Positions 46,733-59,029 of a stretch of DNA of 64,000 nucleotides are shown here, piece by piece. The notes below the pieces were generated by a model. The model was not told the DNA's origin and did no database searches. It saw only the letters and a program-made list of their open reading frames with translations. The stretch is from positions 435,899,228 through 435,963,227 of the forward strand of contig NC_073692.1 of assembly GCF_029784155.1 (NCBI RefSeq), in the 5' to 3' direction. Both the position numbers and the translations under genes were made by a program. This stretch comes from Uranotaenia lowii (lineage: Eukaryota; Arthropoda; Insecta; Diptera; Culicidae). The stretch's first letter is position 1. Every line of letters begins with the position of its first letter.

Positions 46733-47232
46733 NNNNNNNNNNNNNNNNNNNNNNNNNNNNNNNNNNNNNNNNNNNNNNNNNNNNNNNNNNNNNNNNNNNN
46801 NNNNNNNNNNNNNNNNNNNNNNNNNNNNNNNNNNNNNNNNNNNNNNNNNNNNNNNNNNNNNNNNNNNNNNNNNNNNNNNNNNNNNNNNNNNNNNNNNNNN
46901 NNNNNNNNNNNNNNNNNNNNNNNNNNNNNNNNNNNNNNNNNNNNNNNNNNNNNNNNNNNNNNNNNNNNNNNNNNNNNNNNNNNNNNNNNNNNNNNNNNNN
47001 NNNNNNNNNNNNNNNNNNNNNNNNNNNNNNNNNNNNNNNNNNNNNNNNNNNNNNNNNNNNNNNNNNNNNNNNNNNNNNNNNNNNNNNNNNNNNNNNNNNN
47101 NNNNNNNNNNNNNNNNNNNNNNNNNNNNNNNNNNNNNNNNNNNNNNNNNNNNNNNNNNNNNNNNNNNNNNNNNNNNNNNNNNNNNNNNNNNNNNNNNNNN
47201 NNNNNNNNNNNNNNNNNNNNNNNNNNNNNNNN
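46733..47232. other. assembly gap, exactly 500 N
   Basis: Exactly 500 ambiguous bases, a usual placeholder length. The gap ends inside the satellite, so the true array and its left edge are unknown. Confidence 0.99.
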
Positions 47233-50137
47233 CAAAATTGACAAAATTGACAAAATTGACACAATTGACAAAATTGACAAAATTGACAAAATTGACAAAA
47301 TTGACAAAATTGACAAAATTGGCAAAATTGACAAAATTGACAAAATTGACAAAATTGACAAAATTGACAAAATTGACAAAATTGACAAAATTGACAAAAT
47401 TGACAAAATTGACAAAATTGACAAAATTGACAAAATTGACAAAATTGACAAAATTGACAAAATTGACAAAATTGACAAAATTGACAAAATTGACAAAATT
47501 GACAAAATTGACAAAATTGACAAAATTGACAAAATTGACAAAATTGACAAAATTGACAAAATTGACAAAATTGACAAAATTGACAAAATTGACAAAATTG
47601 ACAAAATTGACAAAATTGACAAAATTGACAAAATTGACAAAATTGACAAAATTGACAAAATTGACAAAATTGACAAAATTGACAAAATTGACAAAATTGA
47701 CAAAATTGACAAAATTGACAAAATTGACAAAATTGACAAAATTGACAAAATTGACAAAATTGACAAAATTGACAAAATTGACAAAATTGACAAAATTGAC
47801 AAAATTGACAAAATTGACAAAATTGACAAAATTGACAAAATTGACAAAATTGACAAAATTGACAAAATTGATAAAATTGACAAAATTGACAAAATTGACA
47901 AAATTGACAAAATTGACAAAATTGACCAAATTGACAAAATTGACAAAATTGACAAAATTGACAAAGTTGACAAAATTGACAAAATTGACAAAATTGACAA
48001 AATTGACAAAATTGACAAAATTGACAAAATTGACAAAATTGACAAAATTGACAAAATTGACAAAATTGACAAAATTGACAAAATTGACAAAATTGACAAA
48101 ATTGACAAAATTGACAAAATTGACAAAATTGACAAAATTGGCAAAATTGACAAAATTGACAAAATTGACAAAATTGACAAAATTGACAAAATTGACAAAA
48201 TTGACAAAATTGACAAAATTGACAAAATTGACAAAATTGACAAAATTGACAAAATTGACAAAATTGACAAAATTGTCAAAATTGACAAAATTGACAAAAT
48301 TGACAAAATTGACAAAATTGACAAAATTGACAAAATTGACAAAATTGACAAAATTGACAAAATTGACAAAATTGACAAAAATGACAAAATTGACAAAATT
48401 GTCAAAATTGACAAAATTGACAAAATTGACAAAATTGACAAAATTGACAAAATTGACAAAATTGACAAAATTGACAAAATTGACAAAATTGACAAAATTG
48501 ACAAAATTGACAAAATTGACAAAATTGACAAAATTGACAAAATTGACAAAATTGAAAAAATTGACAAAATTGAAAAAATTGAAAAAATTGACAAAATTGA
48601 CAAAATTGACAAAATTGACAAAATTGACAAAATTGACAAAATTGACAAAATTGACAAAATTGACAAAATTGACAAAATTGACAAAATTGACAAAATTGAC
48701 AAAATTGACAAAATTGACAAAATTGACAAAATTGACAAAATTGACAAAATTGACAAAATTGACAAAATTGACAAAATTGACAAAATTGACTAAATTGACA
48801 AAATTGACAAAATTGACAAAATTGACAAAATTGACAAAATTGACAAAATTGACAAAATTGACAAAATTGACAAAATTGACAAAATTGACAAAATTGACAA
48901 AATTGACAAAATTGACAAAATTGACAAAATTGACAAAATTGACAAAATTGAAAAAATTGAAAAAATTGATAAAATTGACAAAATTGACAAAATTGACAAA
49001 ATTGACAAAATTGACAAAATTGACAAAATTGACAAAATTGACAAAATTGACAAAATTGACAAAATTGACAAAATTGACAAAATTGACAAAATTGACAAAA
49101 TTGACAAAATTGACAAAATTGACAAAATTGACAAAATTGACAAAATTGACAAAATTGACAAAATTGACAAAATTGACAAAATTGACAAAATTGACAAAAT
49201 TGACAAAATTGACAAAATTGACAAAATTGACAAAATTGACAAAATTGACAAAATTGACAAAATTGACAAAATTGACAAAATTGACAAAATTGACAAAATT
49301 GACAAAATTGACAAAATTGACAAAATTGACAAAATTGACAAAATTGACAAAATTGACAAAATTGACAAAATTGACAAAATTGACAAAATTGACAAAATTG
49401 ACAAAATTGACAAAATTGACAAAATTGACAAAACTGACAAAATTGACAAAATTGACAAAATTGACAAAATTGACAAAATTGACAAAATTGACAAAATTGA
49501 CAAAATTGACAAAATTGACAAAATTGACAAAATTGACAAAATTGACAAAATTGACAAAATTGACAAAATTGACAAAATTGACAAAATTGACAAAATTGAC
49601 AAAATTGACAAAATTGACAAAATTGACAAAATTGACAAAATTGACAAAATTGACAAAATTGACAAAATTGACAAAATTGACAAAATTGACAAAATTGACA
49701 AAATTGACAAAATTGACAAAATTGACAAAATTGACAAAATTGACAAAATTGACAAAATTGACAAAATTGACAAAATTGACAAAAATTGACAAAATTGACA
49801 AAATTGACAAAATTGACAAAATTGACAAAATTGACAAAATTGACAAAATTGACAAAATTGACAAAATTGACAAAATTGACAAAATTGACAAAATTGACAA
49901 AATTGACAAAATTGACAAAATTGACAAAATTGACAAAATTGACAAAATTGACAAAATTGACAAAATTGACAAAATTGACAAAATTGACAAAATTGACAAA
50001 ATTGACAAAATTGACAAAATTGACAAAATTGACAAAAATTGACAAAATTGACAAAATTGACAAAATTGACAAAATTGACAAAATTGACAAAATTGACAAA
50101 ATTGACAAAATTCACAAAAATGACAAAATTGACAAAG
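47233..50137. repeat. 9-bp satellite (CAAAATTGA)n, >2.9 kb
   Basis: About 320 units of CAAAATTGA, with sporadic single substitutions (GGCAAAATT, GTCAAAATT, GACCAAATT, and GAAAAAATT clusters near 48555 and 48950) and one-base insertions near 49785 and 50036. It is less uniform than the GTCATTTTT array. Read on the minus strand the unit is GTCAATTTT, one base different from GTCATTTTT. The left side is lost in the gap. All long open frames here (TKL, KID, VNF, SIL, CQF types) are by-products. Confidence 0.97.
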
Positions 50138-50164
50138 ATATCGTGTCATTTTTTAACCCTTTAT

Positions 50165-50600
50165 TCTCCTATATTTGTTAACAATTCAGAAAAAATTTAT
50201 TTGGACAAGAAAATTTTGGACCAAATGAGACCCATCTAGTGTTATTTTTTCCGAAAAAATCAAATGAAAGTTGTTTGAGCCGCCGCACGCTTCGGGAAGT
50301 TGAGTAATGGCTATTTTACCCTCGATTCCCCGAGATTTTTCAATTAATTATAAAAACTGCAATTTCGGACTTGAAAATTTTGAAATAAATGTCACCTATC
50401 TTGTGTGATTTTTACCAAGGAATTGAATGAAGGTTTTTTAAGTTACCGCATGTCTCGGAAAATGGAGTCATGGTCGTTTTACCCTCAATTTACCAACATT
50501 TTTCATATAGTTCAGAAAAAGCTTGTTCGTACTTTAAAATTTTGGAGCTTATGATACCTTTCTAGAGTGATTTTTATCGAGGAATCGAAAGAAGGCTGGG
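50165..50600. repeat. degenerate ~155-210-bp repeat, about 2.5 copies
   Basis: Recurring blocks in the same order: TTCAGAAAAA; GAAAATTTTGG or GAAAATTTTGA; a GTGTTATTTTT or GTGATTTTTA block; TCGGGAA or TCGGAAAATGGAG; and GGCTATTTTACCCTCGATT or GGTCGTTTTACCCTCAATT. Diverged; function unknown. Confidence 0.5.
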
Positions 50601-53281
50601 TTTCAATGTCAAAATGATAGTTAGAGTTTAAAAAATTTAGACTAAGGCCTTCTGGTAGGTGAAGGAACGATTTCAACCCCAAGTTTCTAAATCCGGAATA
50701 TTACTCTATTTTTGGAAAATTCAAGTGTTTATTTTATCAGTTATTTAAGTCATTATCTGATCGAATTTAATCATTGCTGATCTTTGCACAATTTTTCAAA
50801 GCTGTACTTTACAAAAAACAGTTCTCCATCTAGCTCGGTATACTCAATTTGCTTGCCACGATAAATTTTAATCAATCGGTGTCACATTGTAGTCAAATCA
50901 AACCATATAAAAAGACTGATAAAAAGACGAAAAATTTCAAATGCATTCGATTGAAACTTTACAAACTTTTGTTAAGATTTTCAAGGAATCAAGCCCAAGG
51001 AAAACTGTCAAGGTACTCCATCATGCAAATCACGTACGGTTTGCTGCATTTTTTCCACCTAGTCTTCCGTTTTCCACCAAAATTGCTGAGGATAAACAAA
51101 CCGTTCCCACAAACTTTCGAATCAAAGTCTGAATCATATTTGATGGGGAAGCATTTCGAGGACGGTCGTTTATAGGCAAAAGTAAACCGACGAAAAAGCA
51201 ATCATTCGCTGTGACTGACTGACTTTTCTTCACCAATTTGGACCAAAAAGACGCAGCAGCAGCAGCGCTGGAGGTTTTTGTCTTTCTTTTCCTCGGTCTT
51301 TGAACTGATGTGTATTGTTTTTTCATCATTTCATCTGGTTTGAGTCTGTGGCTGTGGGGGGAGTTTTATTTGCTCTCCCAGGATAGCGTAGGAAAACTTT
51401 CATTCCGGGGCGTGTGATTTGGAGGAAATTCGTTAAAATTCCATCCCTGGTGCCGAAAGAACTTGTAAAGTTTTCGCTGTTACATTCAACGTTGACTGTT
51501 TGAAGGTTGTCTGCCGTTGAAGCACTCCATTCCATTTGTGGTATTACCTACTCGATTTTCCATCTTTAAATTCTGTTTCTCTTTTTTTCATATAAATTTG
51601 TGTATTTCATTCAAATGATAGTCACAATCTTTTCATCTTGATAAAAAAATTCATCATTGGGAGCAGTAGAATCTGAAAAATATTTTCTCTAGATTTTTAA
51701 ATCAATCTCCAGGGCACAATCAACAGTTTCAATGCTATCACACCACAATCATCATCAGAAAATTTGAAAATTCATTATTCATAACAAGCGGGTTCGGATT
51801 CAGTTTTGCACCTTCAAGCACAGATTAACGTTAATCTCATACATAAACCGACCGCGTGCACCACTGATTTGGAACTCATCAGCATTCGCACATTCCCAAA
51901 TCTTCATCTGACCAACTGTCGACCGAATCCGGCAAATGATTCCGTCCTTCATGGCGCTCGCTACTGGGGATCAGGAAAATCACAAAACAATCCCAAACGT
52001 TTGCCGCAATAACGCGCATTCATACTTATAATTGTATTCATGTGAGCTCTGAGAGTGTGTGTGGTGGAAACCTGTTTGAAATTCCACTTCCTCTGAAAAT
52101 CCGCTACATCCGAGAGGGTAATTTATTCATCAGGACCCTTGTTGTTAACACCGATCTTCACTTCCGTATCTTCCGTGCCATCATTCATCTCCAATGAGTG
52201 GTGATTCTCCAACTTTTGAACCATTTTCCTATTTTGCTACCAGCAGCGGTACCTTTTTTTCTCTTTTGTGTGTTCTATGAAAAACTCAAACTCTTCGTTT
52301 TTAGATACAACAAAAGCTTTTTTTTATCAGAAGTTATAATGTGTTTATAGAATTTTTGATACTGAAAATGTTTGATATTTTTGTTGAATATTGTTTATCC
52401 GTTAAATGACAGAAAGTTGTTGGAAAAATGAATAAAAAATCCAACTTTATGAATCACCCTATGCGCGACTGCTTGGCTGAGCAGCGTTTTTAATAGATGG
52501 GTGAAGTGTGAACGAGATAAATGTTATTAATTTAGATTTGCATTTATAATCGCCTTTTGTTTCTCGGTTTGCAAATCGTAGGCACCGAGACCCAAAGTGT
52601 GTGGACTAAAACCCCGAGGCCCGGGAAACGAAGTTTGCCATGGAAATTGCCCTCCATGGCAGATAGACAACCGTGGCTCGTACCTACATACGTGGTTGCT
52701 GTGATTTGGAAAAAGCGACTAACATAAAACGTTTGAATATGAAACGTTTTGTTTTTTCTATAAGTTAAATTCTATGGTTGAAACTGACTGTTTCAAACAT
52801 AATTCGGTGAAGCCAATTTTAAAACTAGGAAAAAAAACAATGGTTTTGTACGATTTATTTATTTCTTAATTATTTTATATAGGTTCAATTTATGCATACA
52901 TAGTTTTTTTTACTATAATAAACTTTCATAAAACATTGCAAATAAATAACAATATTTGTTAAAATTTGAACCAGTCTTAAGTATCGATCCAACGATCAAG
53001 TCAACAAAAATTCTGTTTGTGAAAAAATATTCTATCATCGCAGTCCAGGTAGTCTCTTGTCGTCAAATGCAATAAATGGGCCCAATGGGCCAAGACGCAA
53101 GATGTGGGTTCAAATCCCACATTAAAATTTACTTAGGGCTCAACATTTTCCATTCTTCTTGGCGCCTAGAGTTCTATACTACAAATGTAATTTAAAATTA
53201 CATGCCACATAAAAAAACCACAATTCGACAGTTATAACGATAAAAAAATTAGACGCCTAATGCAATAGCTACAGACTGTAG
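50601..53281. other. non-coding DNA, no gene recognised
   Basis: Contains a GCAGCAGCAGC microsatellite near 51255. A tRNA T-arm-like sequence, TGTGGGTTCAAATCCCACA, lies at about 53104-53122, but it has no matching acceptor, D or anticodon arms. Open frames around 50.9-51.5 kb overlap in several frames and carry no domain. Confidence 0.45.
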
Positions 53282-53352
53282 CAGACTCCTGTAGCATAGT
53301 AGGTAATACGTTGGCCTAGTAAGCCAGAGATTTCGTGTTCAAATCCAGCGCA
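53282..53352 (+). other. tRNA-like sequence, possible SINE head
   Basis: TAGCATAGTAGGTAATACG resembles a Pol III A box/D arm, TGGCCTAGTAAGCCA can form an anticodon-like stem-loop, and GTTCAAATCC is a B box. The acceptor ends do not pair, so this is a tRNA-derived repeat or pseudo-tRNA rather than a working tRNA gene. Confidence 0.4.
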
Positions 53353-54447
53353 GTGAATTTCGACATTTGCCGGAAAAAAGATTTTTCATTTTCTTTTACT
53401 TCTCTATCAATCTAACCTTTCCTGATGAACTCCTTTTCAATAAAAAAATAAAAGCAACAATAAAATTGTCCAACAAATATTTGGAGCTAAACGGTGCCAA
53501 TTAACATGGATGTTTTTGTTGTTCAGAGCTGAATTTCTAAGCGTTGATACGGAATATGTAATCAGTTTTTCTCTAATGACTTTTGTTTTTGAGGTCCAAG
53601 TTCATACCACTATCGAAAAAAGAAAAAAAATCCATTTAAAAATGGTATTGCGGGGTTTTTTTTTGTACAAAAAATATATCCTGTAACCAAGGCTGATAAA
53701 TTTCAGTCAATATCGTTGTTTTGGCACCGGAACACTTTTCGGACCGTATTTAAAACTCGCGATTTACTTAAAACGCAAACTAGTTTCACTTAATTGAAAC
53801 TTATTTATTTCGAACTAAAGCTTGGTGGTTTATTGTTCGATCTTAACAAGGCGACGGATTGGTTTGAACTGTTTTCATAATTGCGTTGTGTAAAAAGTGG
53901 CAAGCAGGAGAACAGAGTATCAAAAATAATGAACATTCTGTTTATCCTACACTAGTGAAGGAATTATGGAGAGGATTTAGCATAAACTTTCAACCTGAGT
54001 GTTTCTACGCTCTGCGTTCTGTATTGAACAGAGCTTTTTTCTCATAAAAGCTTTTTTAGATCACTTTCTGGGTGATCATCTTTTGACGTATGTCTGTTCT
54101 CCTCCCTTTACTATACACTACCACTGACTCGCTAACCTTTACCTAAACAATCGTTTTATCTGACCAAGCGTCTAGTAGTCAATGTTATCGAAAGAATATC
54201 AAAGTCGTCTACCAGTTGAATGACCAAGATACAATGTCAGGCAAGCAATGTCAATATTGGATGACATTTTTGCACTCCAGTCAACTCACACATACGATCA
54301 ACTTTTTATTTTTTGACTGAGTTGGGATGGATTTTACGTTGTAAGTTGCGCAATAGTTGAAAAAATGTAGTTGTTGGCTGTTAGAAGGAAAAAGTCACAG
54401 CAAGCATGATGTCGTTCATTCAACTTGGTCATGACATTGCAAGCTTA
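53353..54447. other. non-coding DNA
   Basis: No gene, RNA gene or repeat structure recognised before the element that starts at 54448. Confidence 0.5.
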
Positions 54448-56138
54448 CACTGCCGGCCAAAAGTTTGGGATCACCCACTAAAAAACATGCAAATTTTGAT
54501 CGTTCATATCTCAGCCGTCTTAGGACATATTGCAAATCTTCTTATCTCATTTGAAAGATAATGAGCAATAGCTATCTCGGAGGTATTTTGCCCAAATATA
54601 GTGTTTTAGTTTTGAACTCAAAACTTTACCTAAAGTTATAACATTTTCAAAAAATCTCACTCAATATTCAAAGCCGATCATCTCGGGATAGGGTGGACCA
54701 AATCTCAAAGTTTGAGTGGCATTAGAATTCTTGTTCTTTACTTCTCAAAACACAATCAAAAAAATTTGTGAAAAAATTCAAGAATGTATTTTTGATTAAT
54801 AAAAATGACACTTGAGTTATCGTCCAAAAGTTTGGGATCACCTTTTTGTATGGTGAGTTCGAGATCATTCTTATAAAAACATGCAAATTTATTTTATTCA
54901 TATCTTTCTCATCTAACATCGTATTGCAGATCTGAAGGGTTCATTTGGAAGCTATGGAATTGTTGTTTTTTAATAAATTCATTCAGAAATTATATTTTAA
55001 GGTGAGAACTTTAAAAAAAATCTGGAAACTTTCGAAAAAACAATTAATTTCAGGTGATTTTTTTATGGTTATCACTTCAAAATATAATTTCTGAATGAAT
55101 TTATTAAAAAACAACAATTCCTTAGCTTCCAAATGAACCCTTCAGATCTGCAAACGATGTTAGATGAGAAAGATATGAATAAAATAAATTTGCATGTTTT
55201 TATAACAATGATCCCAAACTCACCATACAAAGAGGTGATCCCAAACTTTTGGACGATAACTCAAGTGTCAATTTTATTAATCAAAAATACATTCTTGAAT
55301 TTTTTCACAAAATTTTTTAATTGTGTTTTGAGAAGTAAAGATAAGGTTGCCAGAATTTTTTTCACTCCCATCCGGGCCTAGCAATTCCGGGCATTTTTTC
55401 AAAAAAACCAAGCAAAATCCGGGCATGGATTTCAATTTTTCAAATCCAAAAACCGGGCAAAAACCGGGCAAAATTTAGGTGTTATTATACATAAAAGTAA
55501 AGAAAAAAATGCAAAAAATTTGAAATTAATAATTTATTAATGTAATTGCAGACTTCCAAAAACTTTTTGGAACACTTAAATATTTAAAGGTTTATAAAAG
55601 TAAATCAGCGAAATTATTAGAAACAACCGTTGACAATTTCCATATCGTTAATCGATTTTGCTGAAACTTACTCAAAAATTTTGATTTTTTTTTTGATTTC
55701 TTTGTGAAAATTGTAAAAAAGTCCGGGCAAAATCCGAACTTTTTTCACAATATCCGGGCAACCGGGCCGGGCCGGACTTTCTCGAAATTTTGCATCAAAT
55801 ATCCGGGTAAACCCGGATAAAACCGGGCAATCTGGCAAGCCTTAGTAAAGAACAGGAATTCTAATGCCACTCAAATTTTGAGATTTGGTCCACCCTATCG
55901 CGAGATGATCGGCTTTGAATATTGAGTGAGATTTTTTGAAAATGTTATAACTCTAGGTAAAGTTTTAAATTCAAAACTAAAACATTATATTTGGGCAAAA
56001 TACCTCCGAGATAGCTATTGCTCTTTATCTTTCAAATGAGATCAGAAAATTTGCAATGTGTCCTAAGACGGCTGAGATATGAACGATCAAAATTTGCATG
56101 TTTTTTGATGGGTAATCCCAAACTTTTGGCCGGCAGTG
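54448..56138. mobile_element. TA-flanked fold-back element with repeated arms, 1691 bp
   Basis: The ends CACTGCCGGCCAAAAGTTTG (left) and its inverse (right) pair over about 30 bp with one mismatch, with TA on both sides (54446-54447 and 56139-56140). The pairing continues inward almost to the centre (about 55020-55070), so the whole element is a long palindrome. Each arm holds a second, diverged copy of the end (CCAAAAGTTTGGGATCACC near 54824-54842, and inverted near 55233-55251). The right arm is expanded by a nested 503-bp insertion. No transposase. The TA duplication suggests mobilisation by a Tc1/mariner-type transposase. Confidence 0.88.
55341..55843. mobile_element. 503-bp non-autonomous element nested in the fold-back arm
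   Basis: It interrupts the right arm where the left arm has uninterrupted sequence. AGTAAAG flanks it on both sides (55334-55340 and 55844-55850), a 7-bp duplication, or 8 bp with one mismatch. The ends AAGGTTGCCAGA and, inverted, AAGGCTTGCCAGA form short terminal inverted repeats. The body is full of CCGGGCAAAA and CCGGGCC words. The 7-8-bp duplication fits hAT or P-type elements. No coding capacity. Confidence 0.8.
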
Positions 56139-56140
56139 TA

Positions 56141-56793
56141 TGTCGCTGACCAAAAATCAGTATCGCATGACATAGACATGTTAAGCAGTATCAAAGTCGG
56201 CTGATATTGGCTGTCTGACACTGATAATTTGTAGCTCTGCCTGTAACCTTTTATAATTACATTGAACAATATTTTACAGTATTGTTAAAAGCAAAAACGA
56301 GTGCGGATTTAAATAAACATTTGGATTCAGCGCCTTCAAATCCGTCAAAATATGCAGTCGAATTCATTACGCCCTAAAAGAAGATAATTTTGTAGACATC
56401 ATGCGTCATCTCAAGTCATTGCCCGATTTATTTTTCAAGATATTCAGTATTTCAACAAATAAAATATCCTTCTGAAAGCACAAATCCAATGTCTTACAAT
56501 TTATGAAAAACAAGTTTACGGACCAGCCTTTCAAATCGATGCACCTGAAACCACTCCATCGTGTTTAACGAGGCCGGAACAATCTCAGAAGTAGTCTTTT
56601 CAGTCTTTGCTATTTCATCCACTCAGTCTACTTTTATGAAGCCGATTACGATGCACGAATTTATTTCAAATGCTCTACATCAAAAAAACAGTTTTGAAGA
56701 CTATTTTTTTAATCTTGTGAGCCTACTTTTTTGAAAATTTAACTAAATCAAAGCAATCGAAAGATTCTCTTTAATTCAGCCTCGGTAATACCA
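56141..56793. other. non-coding DNA flanking the next inverted element
   Basis: No gene recognised. The 19-bp word CAAAGCAATCGAAAGATTC at 56749-56767 recurs inverted at 58059-58077, beyond the far end of the element at 56794. Confidence 0.5.
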
Positions 56794-58040
56794 CACAGCA
56801 AAAAATAATGTAACGATGGCCGATGTAATTTAAGCGGATGTTAGCCACAATATGTAATATTATGATTTTTTATTGTGATACTACTCAACTGTCCGTTTAT
56901 TACATCCAATCGATGTACACAATTTTAAACATGTCTGTTTATGTAATATCACATCGTCAATGTAATCACATCGAAGCAGCTCATAACTGTCAACAAAATA
57001 GTTTTCATATCGAAAGCTCCGGAAGGGTTTCTGAGGCTCAGAGGCAACCAATCTACTGGTGAGGTATATCGATTTGTTGCTTATTTTTAAGCAAATCCAG
57101 TGATACTAACTTATTCTCATATTTGTGGTTTCCAGGTAATTTATTCTGAAGAAAAAAAGTGCAAAGAGTGTGGAAAGAAATTATAAAAACAGATCAGAGG
57201 GTAAGTGCTATTATGATTATTTTTTCATACCCGCCAAGCCTTGAGATTCACCTTTTTTTTATTTTTTAGGCCCAACGCAATATCCCAAGGATTTCTTCAT
57301 GCCTAACATGCTGATCCAAGGCCAATATCGAGATCCAGCGTCAGAAGAGACAATTATTTTGTTCCGAGTCTATAGGTAGACTCACACACTTTGTTGTGAT
57401 CGCCTAGGAAAGGCCAACAACTGAAAAGCTCGAAACGTATCCCAAGGATAACAGACGCGTGTTATAGCGCTCATACGCAAAAATGGTGTTTTCAATTAAA
57501 ATCCTGTCATTCAACTTCCGGAAAAAATGACTATTGTGAAACATAACTTTAGCTATGAAGAGCCAAGTGTTTGCAATTGGATAAAGATAAATCTGAACAA
57601 ATCAAATTAGCAGTTTAATTGAATATTTACCTGTCTAAAATGTTCCAGTAAATTATGAACAGATTCCTACAGAGTATCATTTGTTTGGTGATTTGTGTTT
57701 TTTCAATAAATATTTCGTCATTTTGACTATCGTATTTTTTTTTCTAAAGCAAAGTGTTAGAACGAAACTTGCTAATTGTAGAGTGGTCCACGTTTCTGAA
57801 AGTTCTACGACAATTTACAAAAATAATATTGTCCTTAGAATTGCATCAACATTTTTCATCGTTTCTGTGCTAAATAAATGTTCCCATGTTTGTCTACTAC
57901 GATAAATTTTTTAGTGTAATTTTGTTACATCTTATCGAGGTCATAGGTTTTACATCAAAACGATGTTATATTAGGTAGCATTTGCGACTCAAGTTATGTG
58001 CACGTTTTTGATGTAATAACGCAACACTTTTTTTGCTGTG
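56794..58040. mobile_element. inverted-repeat element with CACAGCAAAAAA ends, 1247 bp
   Basis: The left end CACAGCAAAAAATAATGT and, inverted, the right end CACAGCAAAAAAAGTGTTGC pair over the outer part. GATGTAAT or ATTACATC words are frequent near both ends. A further inverted repeat lies outside both ends (19 exact bases plus a weaker extension, about 56700-56780 and 58045-58110), so the element either landed in the centre of an older palindrome or has longer arms than I define. An open frame of 74 codons inside (57681-57905) has no known domain. Confidence 0.6.
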
Positions 58041-58239
58041 CATGGTTGAATTAAATTTGAATCTTTCGATTGCTTTGATTGAATTTTTAAAATCTTAAAA
58101 AAAAAATGAAATTGTCGATTTTATTTGATAAGGCAATTGCAAATTTCTACCAAACATTGTTCATTGAATGAAGAAGGACGTTTACCAATTAACATTTTTA
58201 GCCATATTATGGTCAGCCCAACTCCATTAAAACTATATC

Positions 58240-58726
58240 AAGGGTGCCATTAATTTTTTTTAGGCACATATCCGTAACGACAAATCTGGGCAATTTTATA
58301 TAAAAACCTGACAAAATACGGACATTCGATTTCTAAATTGATGTCCAACAATCCGGGAAATATCTGTCAAGTTTTTTCAAAACCAAGAAATAACTCAACA
58401 CAAATCGAGAAAAAAAATTGAAAAACATATTTTTTCCATCAAAATCCATCGACAGATTTAAAGCCTTCTAAAAAAACCTTTCTTGAGTATTTTTATAAAA
58501 CATGCTCGACAAATTTCGTTTTTGAAATATAAATAAAACATATTTGCAACATCATTTTTTTTTTGTTTGATTCACCAAATACAATAAATGAAAGCGGGAA
58601 AAATCCGAACAGAATCAGGGCATTTTTCAAAGAAATCCAGGCAAACAGGCTGGGCTGGACTGTTTCTAAATTTTATATTAAATATCCCGACAAACCCGGA
58701 TTAAACGGGACAATCTGGCAACCTTT
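58240..58726. mobile_element. diverged relative of the nested CCGGGC element
   Basis: The ends AAGGGTGCCA and, inverted, AAGGTTGCCAGA, plus the shared inner string (GGCTGGGCTGGAC…TCTAAATTTTATATTAAATATCC…CAATCTGGCAACCTT), match the nested element at 55341-55843 in order and length (487 versus 503 bp). It is much more diverged, and no target duplication is visible. Confidence 0.6.
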
Positions 58727-59029
58727 AGCTAAAGCATTATTCTTCATAAAAAGTTAAAGCGCATTCTATACATCACCAGAACTCTAATACAGCTAGAATC
58801 TGGTTATTTCTAGAAACGTCATCATGACTTATTTTTCAAGTTTCAATCAAATCGATAAGACGTAAAAGCTTTTATAAAACATTTAGAGCCATATAAATAG
58901 CTAAAACTTGACGTTTCTCTCGCAAGCCAACCAATTAAACGCGTAGGATAAGTTCCTTATTTCTGAGTTGTTCATTAGTATATAAATTGAGGACAGACAC
59001 TTTAAACGAAATGAATAAGGGACTGGTTA
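58727..59029. other. non-coding DNA
   Basis: Nothing recognised. Confidence 0.5.

Noticed and set aside
23470..50137. Tandem arrays considered as CRISPR
   Set aside because: Units are contiguous 7- or 9-mers without unique spacers, and the setting is eukaryotic.
46588..50181. Open frames up to 1170 codons, some spanning the N gap
   Set aside because: By-products of the CAAAATTGA satellite and of translating ambiguous bases.
53060..53130. tRNA gene at the TGTGGGTTCAAATCCCACA T-arm
   Set aside because: Only the T-arm is convincing; no acceptor pairing, D-arm or anticodon arm of proper spacing.
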